Notes under the pieces: generated by a model
What the model saw: only the letters and a program-made list of their open reading frames with translations
Database searches by the model: none
Told to the model about the DNA's origin: nothing
Part shown: piece by piece, positions 1 through 6,773 of the stretch
Position numbering within the stretch: the first letter of the stretch is position 1
Layout of the letters: every line of letters starts with the position of its first letter
Position numbers and translations under genes: made by a program
Assembly: GCA_031256755.1 (NCBI GenBank)
Contig: JAIRPZ010000326.1
Coordinates: 1 to 13,772, forward strand
DNA from: Planctomycetaceae bacterium
GTDB taxonomy: Bacteria > Planctomycetota > Planctomycetia > Pirellulales > Thermoguttaceae
Reading direction: 5' to 3'
Length of the DNA stretch: 13,772 bases

Positions 1-118
1 CTGCGATTCGTTTTTGTGTCATTTTTTGATTGTGCCGTAAAAAGATTGATTGAAAACAATCCCGAAACAATGCGGTGCAGAGCAGAAAAAAGCAAGAAAA
101 ACATAGCAAGAACATAAC
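1..118. other. Gene-free left edge
   Basis: No coding region, RNA gene or convincing promoter is visible here. The stretch is AT-rich with several short A-runs. It lies downstream of the minus-strand tRNA terminator, so it is most likely intergenic, or the flank of a gene outside the window. A short GATTG/CAATC inverted pair near 44-62 is too small to interpret. Confidence 0.5.
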
Positions 119-153
119 AAAAGCCCGTAAAAACAAGCGTTTTACGGGCTTTT
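119..153 (-). terminator. Intrinsic terminator after tRNA-Asn
   Basis: Positions 119-132 (AAAAGCCCGTAAAA) are perfectly complementary to 140-153, giving a 14-bp stem with a 7-nt loop (133-139). The outer arms are A/T runs, so the hairpin is followed by a T-rich tract on either strand. It lies 9 nt past the 3' end of the minus-strand tRNA and fits as its factor-independent terminator. Because of its symmetry it could also act on plus-strand transcription entering from the left. Confidence 0.8.
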
Positions 154-162
154 GTCTACAAC

Positions 163-235
163 GCCCCAACAAGGACTTGAACCTTGGACCTACGGATTAA
201 CAGTCCGCCGCTCTAACCAACTGAGCTACCGGGGC
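163..235 (-). tRNA. tRNA-Asn (anticodon GTT)
   Basis: The minus strand folds into a complete cloverleaf. The acceptor stem pairs GCCCCGG with TTGGGGC, including two G-T wobbles. The D-arm has GCTC/GAGC. The anticodon stem is GCGGA/TCCGT around loop CTGTTAA, so the anticodon is GTT (asparagine). The T-arm is CAAGG-TTCAAGT-CCTTG. The length is 73 nt and no CCA is encoded; the next bases are GTT, so CCA must be added after transcription. No second tRNA is adjacent. A hairpin terminator follows at 119-153. Confidence 0.96.
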
Positions 236-308
236 TGAATTTCGTGCCGCCGCCGCACAAAAACAAGGCAAATCTATGCGTCCATGCAGCAAAACAAACA
301 CCGGTATA

Positions 309-336
309 ATTTTACACGGCTTTCCGAAAATAACAA
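309..336 (-). promoter_or_regulatory. Candidate sigma-70 promoter for tRNA-Asn
   Basis: On the minus strand, TTGTTA (336-331, 4 of 6 consensus bases) and TAAAAT (314-309, 5 of 6) are 16 nt apart. Transcription would start near 300, giving a leader of about 65 nt before the tRNA at 235. The element lies just past the stop codon of the MMPL gene, so the tRNA could be expressed independently or by read-through. This is a pattern match only. Confidence 0.4.
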
Positions 337-346
337 TAGGGGGCAT

Positions 347-2908
347 TCACGCCGGCTCGCGACGCTTCAAACGTTTTGCCGTTTCCCTATGCTGCCCCTC
401 TTCCGGCAGTTTCCGGCTTATCGGCTCATCCTTGTCCCGCCCCGTCCAAAGCGTCAAAATCACCGGCAAAACAAGAATCGACGTAATCAGGCAGCACGTC
501 ACTCCAATCACCAGCACCCTGCCTAAACTCTGCAAACCACGATGAGACGCAATCATCATACTGCCGAAGCCGATGATCGTCGTCAGCGATGTAATCAAAA
601 TCGCCGCCGCCGTTGATGACGAAATCTTATAACGCTGCTCACGCCGGCTGCGGAAATCATGGATTAAATGCACCCCATGATCAATGCCGATGCCTAATAT
701 AAGCGGCAAAACAATCATATTGGCCGGATTTAACGCCAAATCAAGCCAGCCGAGAACCCCGAACATCATCGCAAAACCCAGTACCATCGGCAGAAGCGAA
801 GCTGCTGTTGCCGTTATACTGCGGAAATCCACGAAAATAAACAACACAACCGCCCCGAAAGCATAAAATGCCGCCGAAATAAATCCCTGCCGCATCTGCT
901 TGGACGATTCATACGTTTGCAGCGGACTGCCGGTCGCTTGCGGATCAATGTCCCGAACCGCCCGGACAAACTTTTCCATTTCGTCCATATCCCAAATGTT
1001 CGCCTTCGTATAAATCCGCATCAAATGCTTTCCCCGTTTGCCGATGAACCGCTCCACCAGCGGCAGCGGCAAATCTTTTTCCGAAGGCGGATCAATCACC
1101 GCCATCGCTTTGAGCGTTTGCAAACGGGGAAGAAGTGCTGCCGGTGTTTGGACATTGCCGGCACCGGCAATCGGTCCCGCTGCCGGTATCCCTTGCAGCA
1201 TTTCCGCGATATTTTTAATGACGGCAATCCTTTCCGGTTCGGCTTCGGGAAAAAAGGAAACAATTTCTTCAACTGTTAAATCAGGATATTTTTCGCTGAA
1301 CTGTTTTTTCCGTTCCAAAAGTTCTTCTTTCGTGTCGGCAATCGACAGGGCAAACCAAACATTTTTGCCTCCTTTATCAACGTCCAGCGACAAAAGCCGC
1401 TGTTCGAGTTCTACGCTTTCCAGACCGACCGGCTGCAAGTGGAGCAGATTGTGATCGTACCAGACCTTCGGTATACCCGGCAAAAGAGCAACGAAACAAA
1501 CGGCAAAGAGAAAGAGCGTCATTTTCGGAAAGACAAATGCCGGCTGCAATGCCGGACAAATGTCAATCAACTGACCAGAAGGGGCTTTCGCTGAAAACGG
1601 AACCGCCGCGGCATCCTTCCGGCTTCCCGGTGTAATCAACACAATCAGTGCCGGAAAGACCGTAAACGTAGTGACGGCACAAAACAAAATGCCGCCGCCG
1701 GCAATGGTTCCCAGTTCCGCAACGCCGGTGAATTCGGCAAAGGAAGCGGCATAAAACGCTGCTGAAGTCGTGAATGCGCCGGTCAAAATGCCGGGACCGA
1801 CCAGTTCGGCTGTTTGACAGAGTGCTTCAACGGGAGAATGTGCGGCGTTGCGGCGTAAATCAAGATACCTCGCCAGATAGTGAACGCTGAAGTCCGTGCC
1901 GAGACCGATAAGCATCGCACCGAAGGCAATGCTTAAAATGTTCAGATGTCCGACTGCCAGCGAGATGTAGCCCATCGTCCATGCAAAGGCAATCATCAGG
2001 GCGGCGAGGGCGAGCAGCGGATGCCGGAGCGAACCGAATCCCGCCATAAAAACGGCACCGACTCCGATCAGGGCAAGGACAGTCGCTTTCATCATCGCAT
2101 CGTTGCTTAACGACATTTCATCGCTTTCAAGGATCGGCATGCCGGTCAAGCCGATTTTCAGGTCGGGACAATCTTTTTGCCGTTCCCGCTGCACATCGGT
2201 AACGATCCGGCGGAGTTGGTCAATCGCTTCCGTTCCTTGTGAAAACTGCGTTTTGTCGATGTTGATCAGGCGGAGGAGGACGAAGCCGATTACGCTGTTA
2301 GCGGGGGGCTGCCGGCTGTTTTTTACGGGAAAAACAAAATAATTTATATCGCCTTCGGTATGACTTTGGGCAAGCGTGGTGAGCAAATTGGATACATCAT
2401 CAATGTCCGGCGGAGCGGCAGGTATTTGTCCTCTGTTGCTTCTTCCGTTAAGCATCTGTGCGGCTCCGGCAGCGAATTTTTCGATTTTTTTCAAATCGTT
2501 CAGCGGAACGTAATGCAGCCCTTTGCGGTGAATGGCGGAAAGATCAATGCCGCGCAGCACGCCCTGATAATGCCGGGGAAACTGTTCGATTTTTTCGGCA
2601 AGTGTTTTCAGTACGGGAATGACTTCGGCATTATCTTTTCCTTCGGCAACGATGATGACTTCGTTGGAGTCGCCGAATTCGTCGATGTAATCGAGCCAGA
2701 GTTGGTTGAAACTGCTGTGGGGATTGATGAGATCGAGGCGGGACATTTTGAGACCGAGGTGTCCGGCGGAGTAATAGACAGACGCGGCGGCGGTCAAAAG
2801 GGAGAGGCAGAGTACGGCGGCGGGAAACCGGCAGCAAAGGAGCGTGAGCGACCAGAGGGGGCGTGCGAAAATGGACGTTTCCGCCGTGTGACGAGGTAAA
2901 CCGGACAT
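347..2908 (-). CDS. MMPL/RND-family exporter
   Basis: An 853-residue inner-membrane protein with two MMPL-type modules, the architecture of RND-superfamily lipid or hydrophobe exporters, including the hopanoid-associated HpnN group. The first membrane segment is near residues 24-46, followed by a large extracytoplasmic loop (about 55-265). Helices at about 272-425 carry the signature GLGTDF (335-340). The second half repeats this plan: a membrane segment near 462-480, an extracytoplasmic loop to about 670, then helices to about 820 with GIGIDH (739-744). The paired Asp residues (D339, D743) match the positions used for proton coupling in this superfamily. The tail after 822 is short and charged. 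The start keeps the first helix intact; no good ribosome-binding site precedes it. The gene diverges from the HEAT/DUF1080 gene. Substrate is unknown; proton-driven export of a lipid is the most likely role. Confidence 0.88.
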   Translation of the reverse strand: MSGLPRHTAETSIFARPLWSLTLLCCRFPAAVLCLSLLTAAASVYYSAGHLGLKMSRLDLINPHSSFNQLWLDYIDEFGDSNEVIIVAEGKDNAEVIPVLKTLAEKIEQFPRHYQGVLRGIDLSAIHRKGLHYVPLNDLKKIEKFAAGAAQMLNGRSNRGQIPAAPPDIDDVSNLLTTLAQSHTEGDINYFVFPVKNSRQPPANSVIGFVLLRLINIDKTQFSQGTEAIDQLRRIVTDVQRERQKDCPDLKIGLTGMPILESDEMSLSNDAMMKATVLALIGVGAVFMAGFGSLRHPLLALAALMIAFAWTMGYISLAVGHLNILSIAFGAMLIGLGTDFSVHYLARYLDLRRNAAHSPVEALCQTAELVGPGILTGAFTTSAAFYAASFAEFTGVAELGTIAGGGILFCAVTTFTVFPALIVLITPGSRKDAAAVPFSAKAPSGQLIDICPALQPAFVFPKMTLFLFAVCFVALLPGIPKVWYDHNLLHLQPVGLESVELEQRLLSLDVDKGGKNVWFALSIADTKEELLERKKQFSEKYPDLTVEEIVSFFPEAEPERIAVIKNIAEMLQGIPAAGPIAGAGNVQTPAALLPRLQTLKAMAVIDPPSEKDLPLPLVERFIGKRGKHLMRIYTKANIWDMDEMEKFVRAVRDIDPQATGSPLQTYESSKQMRQGFISAAFYAFGAVVLFIFVDFRSITATAASLLPMVLGFAMMFGVLGWLDLALNPANMIVLPLILGIGIDHGVHLIHDFRSRREQRYKISSSTAAAILITSLTTIIGFGSMMIASHRGLQSLGRVLVIGVTCCLITSILVLPVILTLWTGRDKDEPISRKLPEEGQHRETAKRLKRREPA

Positions 2909-2975
2909 AACCCTGCAATTTTAACAAAATCGGCAAAAACGATAAAGAGCGGATTACGGCAAACGGGATATTAAA

Positions 2976-3007
2976 GTTGTCCGTTGCGGGAAAGTTGGAC
3001 AACGGAC
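2976..3007. repeat. Nested inverted repeats in divergent intergenic region
   Basis: Two overlapping perfect dyads are present: GTTGTCC (2976-2982) with GGACAAC (2997-3003), and GTCCGTTG (2979-2986) with CAACGGAC (3000-3007). They share bases, so as RNA only one could form at a time; as DNA they form one compact symmetric site of 32 bp. The site lies about 68 bp upstream of the MMPL start and 95 bp upstream of the HEAT/DUF1080 start, so it could be an operator for either or both. No regulator gene is nearby. Confidence 0.5.
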
Positions 3008-3041
3008 TGAAAACGCACCCGAAGCATTGAGAATACAAGTG

Positions 3042-3069
3042 TTGCATCGGTTCTGTTTTTCAGTAGAAT
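3042..3069 (+). promoter_or_regulatory. Candidate promoter of HEAT/DUF1080-galU unit
   Basis: TAGAAT (3064-3069) matches 5 of 6 bases of the -10 consensus. TTGCAT (3042-3047), 16 nt upstream, matches only the TTG of the -35. Transcription would begin near 3077, leaving a leader of about 25 nt before the first ATG. The assignment rests mainly on the -10 element and its location. Confidence 0.35.
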
Positions 3070-3101
3070 GAAGGCAACTGGTTTTTCCATTTTCAATACT
3101 T

Positions 3102-5540
3102 ATGAGAAGAAAAATGATGAAGCAGAGTTTGATTGTTTGTCTGGCGTTCGTCCTTTTTTCATCGGCAGCAGCCCAAAACAGCGATTCATCTGCCGGAATT
3201 CCTTCTGCCGAAGAAACGCAAAAAAATATTGCCGTTCTTCAGGACATTTTCCAAAACAAAAAACTGACCGATGAGCATTTTTTCGCCGCTTCTCAAGCCG
3301 TACAAGCACTCACCGAAACCGGAACCGCCGATGCCGTGCCGGAACTCGCAAAACTCCTCGCCTTTGAACAAATGAACACCATTGCCCGGACGGCTCTCGT
3401 CAATATGCCGCAAAAAGCCGGCATTGCCGCCCTGCGGGAAGCACTCGTCCCGCTGCAAGGCAAGAACCTTGCCGGTGTGATCGACTCGCTCGGTTCAGAA
3501 CGGGATACGGCTTCGGTTCCGGCGTTCATCAAACTCGCAGGAAATACGGATGCCGTGGTCGCCCAAGCCGCCGTGTCCGCACTGGGAAAAACCGCAACGC
3601 CGGAAGCCGTTGTCTTTTTACAGAATCTTCTTTCGCCGAAATCGGAAGCAAAAAGTGAAATCAAACACAAAGCGGCACACGCCTTGCTCAATGCCGCCGA
3701 CCGGCTGCTTGCCGACGGAAAGAAAGAAGAAGCCCAAACAATATATGTTGATTTGCAGCATGCCGAAGGTACTCCAAACGTACAGATTCAGGCGGCAACC
3801 TGTTTACTCCTTTTACAGGATGAAGATGCCGGATTGCGTCTAACCGGGATTCTTCTCAAAAGCGATTTCTCTTCAACAGCGGCTGCGTTGAAAACCGCCC
3901 AATGGGAAGTTGTGCGGGGAACTGTCAACCGGTTCCAATCGCCGAAAACAAGCCAAATGATTCTCGACAATTTCGGGAAGCAGCCGAATGACCGCAAAGC
4001 GGTCTTACTCGAAATCATCGGCAACCGGAAAGACCCCGGCATTGTTGAAGCGGTCATCAAATTTGCTGAAGGAAACGAACCGCTGACAAAAATCGCCGCG
4101 GTCAACGCCCTCGGCAAACTCGGCGACATCAAAGGGCTTGATACGATTCTGAAAGCGGCTGTTTCCGATGATGCCGATCTCGCTGCGGCAGGAAACCGCA
4201 GTTTGCTGATGCTGCAAGGAAAAGAATTTAATGCAGCCATAATCAAACTTCTCCATTCGCCGCAAACGGCGGCCGTTCGGCTTGCTGCGCTGAATGTCGT
4301 TGCCGGTCGGGGAATGATTGAGGCAAAAGAATGTGTCCGGCCGCTGCTCGACCACTCCGATCCCGCTGTCCGGTTGGCGGCATACAAAGCGTTTGCGCAA
4401 ATTGCCGGTGATGCGGCGGATTTTGTGTTCCTGCTGGACACCTATAACAAAGCCGTCGGAAAACCGGCAGCGGAAGTCGAGGAATTAAAGGCATCTCTGA
4501 AAGTCATTTGTGAAAAAACGCCGGAAAGAGGAGAATGTGCGGCGGTATTGTCTCGATTGTGCTTCGATGACAATGTCCATCCGAAAGCGAAACCGTTTTT
4601 TCTGGAATTGCTGATGATTATCGGCAGCGAACAGGCAGGCAAAGCCGTTGTCAGGGCGGCAAAGAGTTCCGATACCGCCGTTGCGGATAAGGCGACGGAA
4701 ATTCTCGGCAAATGGCGGACGGGCGAAATTGCGGACGATCTGTACGAAATTGCCCAAACGCATCCGGTCGAAAAGTTCCGGCAGCGGGCGGTCAGCGGAT
4801 ATATTCGGATTATCCGGCAATTAAGCGGTCATTTGCCGCCGGAAAAACAGTTGGAAATGATCGCCAAGGCGGAAAAAATCGCTGTGCGGGAAGAACATAA
4901 AACAATTCTTGCGGCGGCGAAGGAAAGGGTGCTGCGGCTGTCTTCCAAAGGAACGCCGCTGTTTGACGGCAAAACCTTTGACAACTGGGAATTCCGCAGC
5001 AATAAAGATTGGTTTCGCATTGAAGACGGGGCGATTGTTGCCGGTTCGCTGAAAAAACCGGTTCCGCAAAATGAATTTATCTGTACGCAAAAAGAGTACG
5101 GTGATTTCACGCTCCGGCTTGAAATCAAGATTCTTGACAGCGGTGAAACCGGCGGCGGCGAAGCCAATGCGGGAGTTCAATTCCGCTCGCAGCGGATGCC
5201 GCCTGACAGTAAAAAACCGAATGAAGTTATCGGTTATCAGGCGGATATGACGGCAACGGAAAAATTCTGGGGTTCGTTGTACGATGAAAGCAGGCGCGGT
5301 AAATTTCTTGCCGAGGCGAACCGGGAAGAAATGAAACAGATTTTCCGTCCCAACGATTGGAACGAAATGGAAATCGTCTGCAAAGGAGCGAATGTGAAAA
5401 TCTTCGTGAACGGCAAGCAGACCATTGACTTTACGGAAACGGACGCAAACATTCCCCGCAAGGGCATCATCGGTTTGCAGATTCATTCGGCAAGACCAAG
5501 CGAGGCATGGTATCGTAACATTCGGATTGAAGAACAGTAA
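3102..5540 (+). CDS. Secreted HEAT-repeat protein with C-terminal DUF1080 domain
   Basis: An 812-residue exported protein. Residues 1-25 form a signal peptide: positive start, hydrophobic core SLIVCLAFVLF, and a likely cut after SSAAA. Residues about 30-605 are alpha-helical HEAT-type repeats, rich in patterns such as 'DTAVADKATEILGKW' and 'SDPAVRLAAYKAF'; these usually bind proteins or act as scaffolds. Residues about 617-811 match DUF1080 (3-keto-disaccharide hydrolase, concanavalin-like fold): 'GTPLFDGKTFDNWE' at the start, a central 'ANAGVQFRSQ', and 'NDWNEMEIVCKGANVKIFVNG' split over the later strands. The combination is common in planctomycetes and suggests glycan binding or degradation outside the cytoplasm. 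ATGs at 3114 and 3117 are alternative starts; AGAAG at 3106-3110 is too close to be a convincing ribosome-binding site for them, and any of the three leaves a workable signal peptide. galU follows after 30 nt, probably co-transcribed. Substrate is unknown. Confidence 0.85.
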   Translation: MRRKMMKQSLIVCLAFVLFSSAAAQNSDSSAGIPSAEETQKNIAVLQDIFQNKKLTDEHFFAASQAVQALTETGTADAVPELAKLLAFEQMNTIARTALVNMPQKAGIAALREALVPLQGKNLAGVIDSLGSERDTASVPAFIKLAGNTDAVVAQAAVSALGKTATPEAVVFLQNLLSPKSEAKSEIKHKAAHALLNAADRLLADGKKEEAQTIYVDLQHAEGTPNVQIQAATCLLLLQDEDAGLRLTGILLKSDFSSTAAALKTAQWEVVRGTVNRFQSPKTSQMILDNFGKQPNDRKAVLLEIIGNRKDPGIVEAVIKFAEGNEPLTKIAAVNALGKLGDIKGLDTILKAAVSDDADLAAAGNRSLLMLQGKEFNAAIIKLLHSPQTAAVRLAALNVVAGRGMIEAKECVRPLLDHSDPAVRLAAYKAFAQIAGDAADFVFLLDTYNKAVGKPAAEVEELKASLKVICEKTPERGECAAVLSRLCFDDNVHPKAKPFFLELLMIIGSEQAGKAVVRAAKSSDTAVADKATEILGKWRTGEIADDLYEIAQTHPVEKFRQRAVSGYIRIIRQLSGHLPPEKQLEMIAKAEKIAVREEHKTILAAAKERVLRLSSKGTPLFDGKTFDNWEFRSNKDWFRIEDGAIVAGSLKKPVPQNEFICTQKEYGDFTLRLEIKILDSGETGGGEANAGVQFRSQRMPPDSKKPNEVIGYQADMTATEKFWGSLYDESRRGKFLAEANREEMKQIFRPNDWNEMEIVCKGANVKIFVNGKQTIDFTETDANIPRKGIIGLQIHSARPSEAWYRNIRIEEQ

Positions 5541-5570
5541 ATAACGCATAAAAAACAACTCACAAAAAAG

Positions 5571-6416
5571 ATGATAGATATTGCGGTCATTCCGGTTGCC
5601 GGACGCGGGATCAACTTGCTGCCGCTGACGAAAAGCCAGCCGAAGGAAATGCTGCCGGTGGCGAACAAGCCGGTCGTGCAGTATGTCGTGGAAGAAATGA
5701 TTCATTGCCGGCTGGAGCGGATATTGTTTATTACCGGTTCGGACAAGTCCGCTATTGAAAATCATTTTGACATCAATGAAGAATTGATTTGGCATCTTCG
5801 CCGTACCGGAAAAGAGGATTTGCTTCAGGCATTGGCTTTTGAGCGGGCGAAAGCCCGTTATTTCTACACGCGGCAGCGGCATCATAGCGGTTTGGGGCAT
5901 GCGGTGCTTTGTGCGGAATCGTTTGTGCAGGGAAACTGTTTTGTGACGGCATTAGGCGACACGATTTTAGGACGGGAACAATCATCTGATATTGTCCGGC
6001 AGATGATTGATCTTTTTGAAAAAAACAGCCGTGAGGTCAGCGGCGTGATTGCATTTGATAATGTGCCGCTGCAAGAGGTGGTGCATTACGGCGTTGCCAA
6101 ACCGAAAGCCGCCGGCCGGATTTTTGAGATTGAGGATATTGTGGAAAAGCCGGACATTGACAATGCGCCCGGTACATTGATCGTTGCGGCGCGTTATGTT
6201 TTTTCTCCTGAAATTTTCGATTTTTTACACCGCACGGAGCCGGATGCTTACGATACGGTTCAATTAACGGATGCGATCCGGCTGATGTTGCAAAGCGGCA
6301 AAAAGTTTCTTGGCGTGCAGATTCCTTCGGGGGAGCGGCGGTACGACATCGGCAATTTGGAATCGTATTACAAGGCATTCCTTGACTTCGCTTCGTTCCG
6401 GCAGGGACTCCTGTAA
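5571..6416 (+). CDS. galU: GalU-like UTP-glucose-1-phosphate uridylyltransferase
   Basis: A 281-residue cytoplasmic nucleotidyltransferase of the GalU family, which makes UDP-glucose from UTP and glucose 1-phosphate. Family landmarks are AVIPVAG (5-11), KSQPKEMLPV (21-30), KPVVQYVVEE (33-42), IENHFD (62-67), GLGHAVLCAE (107-116), a metal-site Asp in ALGDTIL (D130), VEKP (191-194), QLTDAI (231-236) and YDIGN (258-262). The notable departure is at residues 13-15: the usual GTR of the nucleotide-binding loop is GIN, codons ggg-atc-aac. The conserved Thr and Arg are therefore missing. E. coli GalF, a GalU paralogue with little or no activity, also departs from GTR here (GMH, from memory). So this may be an active divergent enzyme, a GalF-like modulator, or specific for another sugar. 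It starts 30 nt after the HEAT/DUF1080 gene and has no Shine-Dalgarno sequence. Confidence 0.85.
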   Translation: MIDIAVIPVAGRGINLLPLTKSQPKEMLPVANKPVVQYVVEEMIHCRLERILFITGSDKSAIENHFDINEELIWHLRRTGKEDLLQALAFERAKARYFYTRQRHHSGLGHAVLCAESFVQGNCFVTALGDTILGREQSSDIVRQMIDLFEKNSREVSGVIAFDNVPLQEVVHYGVAKPKAAGRIFEIEDIVEKPDIDNAPGTLIVAARYVFSPEIFDFLHRTEPDAYDTVQLTDAIRLMLQSGKKFLGVQIPSGERRYDIGNLESYYKAFLDFASFRQGLL

Positions 6417-6427
6417 AATCTGTCAAT

Positions 6428-6467
6428 CCTGTCCGAAAAATGAAAAGCGACTCATTTGCGGAACAGG
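6428..6467 (+). terminator. Imperfect hairpin after galU-like gene
   Basis: Starting 12 nt after the galU stop, CCTGT-CCG (6428-6435) pairs with CGG-A-ACAGG (6459-6467, one bulged A), and AAATGA (6438-6443) pairs with TCATTT (6452-6457) around an 8-nt loop. That gives 14 base pairs with small internal loops. The following bases (TTTATGGTTTATG) are only moderately T-rich, so this is a possible terminator or an mRNA 3'-end stabiliser rather than a textbook terminator. Confidence 0.45.
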
Positions 6468-6688
6468 TTTATGGTTTATGATTTGCACAAGAATTTGCAG
6501 CGGGACAGTAACGAAAATGTACAGGAATGTGCTGATAAGGATAAGACCGATTCTGATGAGAAAGGTAATGAAGCAGATTTCCAGCATTGCGGTATATTAC
6601 AGAGTTGACGGCAACAAGAAAACGATAACAGATTTTTACAAACGGAAAAATGCCCCATCCGCCGCCGGTCAACCCGCAGCAATGCTTG
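6468..6688. other. Gene-free stretch between galU-like gene and pilM
   Basis: No supported gene on either strand. A 65-codon open frame (6517-6714, plus) lacks a ribosome-binding site, has a basic low-information composition, matches no family I know, and ends inside the candidate pilM promoter. The stretch lacks the GCC/CCG/CGG-rich codon pattern of the neighbouring genes. It may be a decayed gene, a long 3' untranslated region, or plain intergenic DNA. Confidence 0.5.
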
Positions 6689-6717
6689 TTGATTTCGTCC
6701 GCAAAATGAAGTAAAAT
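6689..6717 (+). promoter_or_regulatory. Candidate sigma-70 promoter for pilM-nudix unit
   Basis: TTGATT (6689-6694, 4 of 6 consensus bases) and TAAAAT (6712-6717, 5 of 6) are exactly 17 nt apart. Transcription would start near 6724, about 50 nt before the GTG start at 6774. Just after it, CCGC-AAAC (6722-6729) can pair with GTTT-GA-GCGG (6732-6741), so the leader could begin with a small hairpin. Confidence 0.5.
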
Positions 6718-6773
6718 GATCCCGCAAACCCGTTTGAGCGGATTTCGTTTGAATTTTTCACAACAATTTTGCC

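Noticed and set aside
163..235. tRNA gene as an integration site for a mobile element
   Set aside because: There is no integrase and no direct repeat of the tRNA 3' end in the window.
3102..4950. Tandem DNA repeats suggested by the repetitive HEAT region
   Set aside because: The repetition is at the level of protein helices; the nucleotide sequence shows no tandem repeat units.
4821..5900. Long minus-strand open frame of 359 codons
   Set aside because: It lies opposite the HEAT/DUF1080 and galU-like genes, both clear family members. Its translation is rich in Phe and Arg, resembles no family, and is explained by the codon bias of the real genes.
6517..6714. Possible 65-codon small gene before pilM
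   Set aside because: No ribosome-binding site, no family resemblance, base composition unlike the neighbouring genes, and its end overlaps the better-supported pilM promoter.
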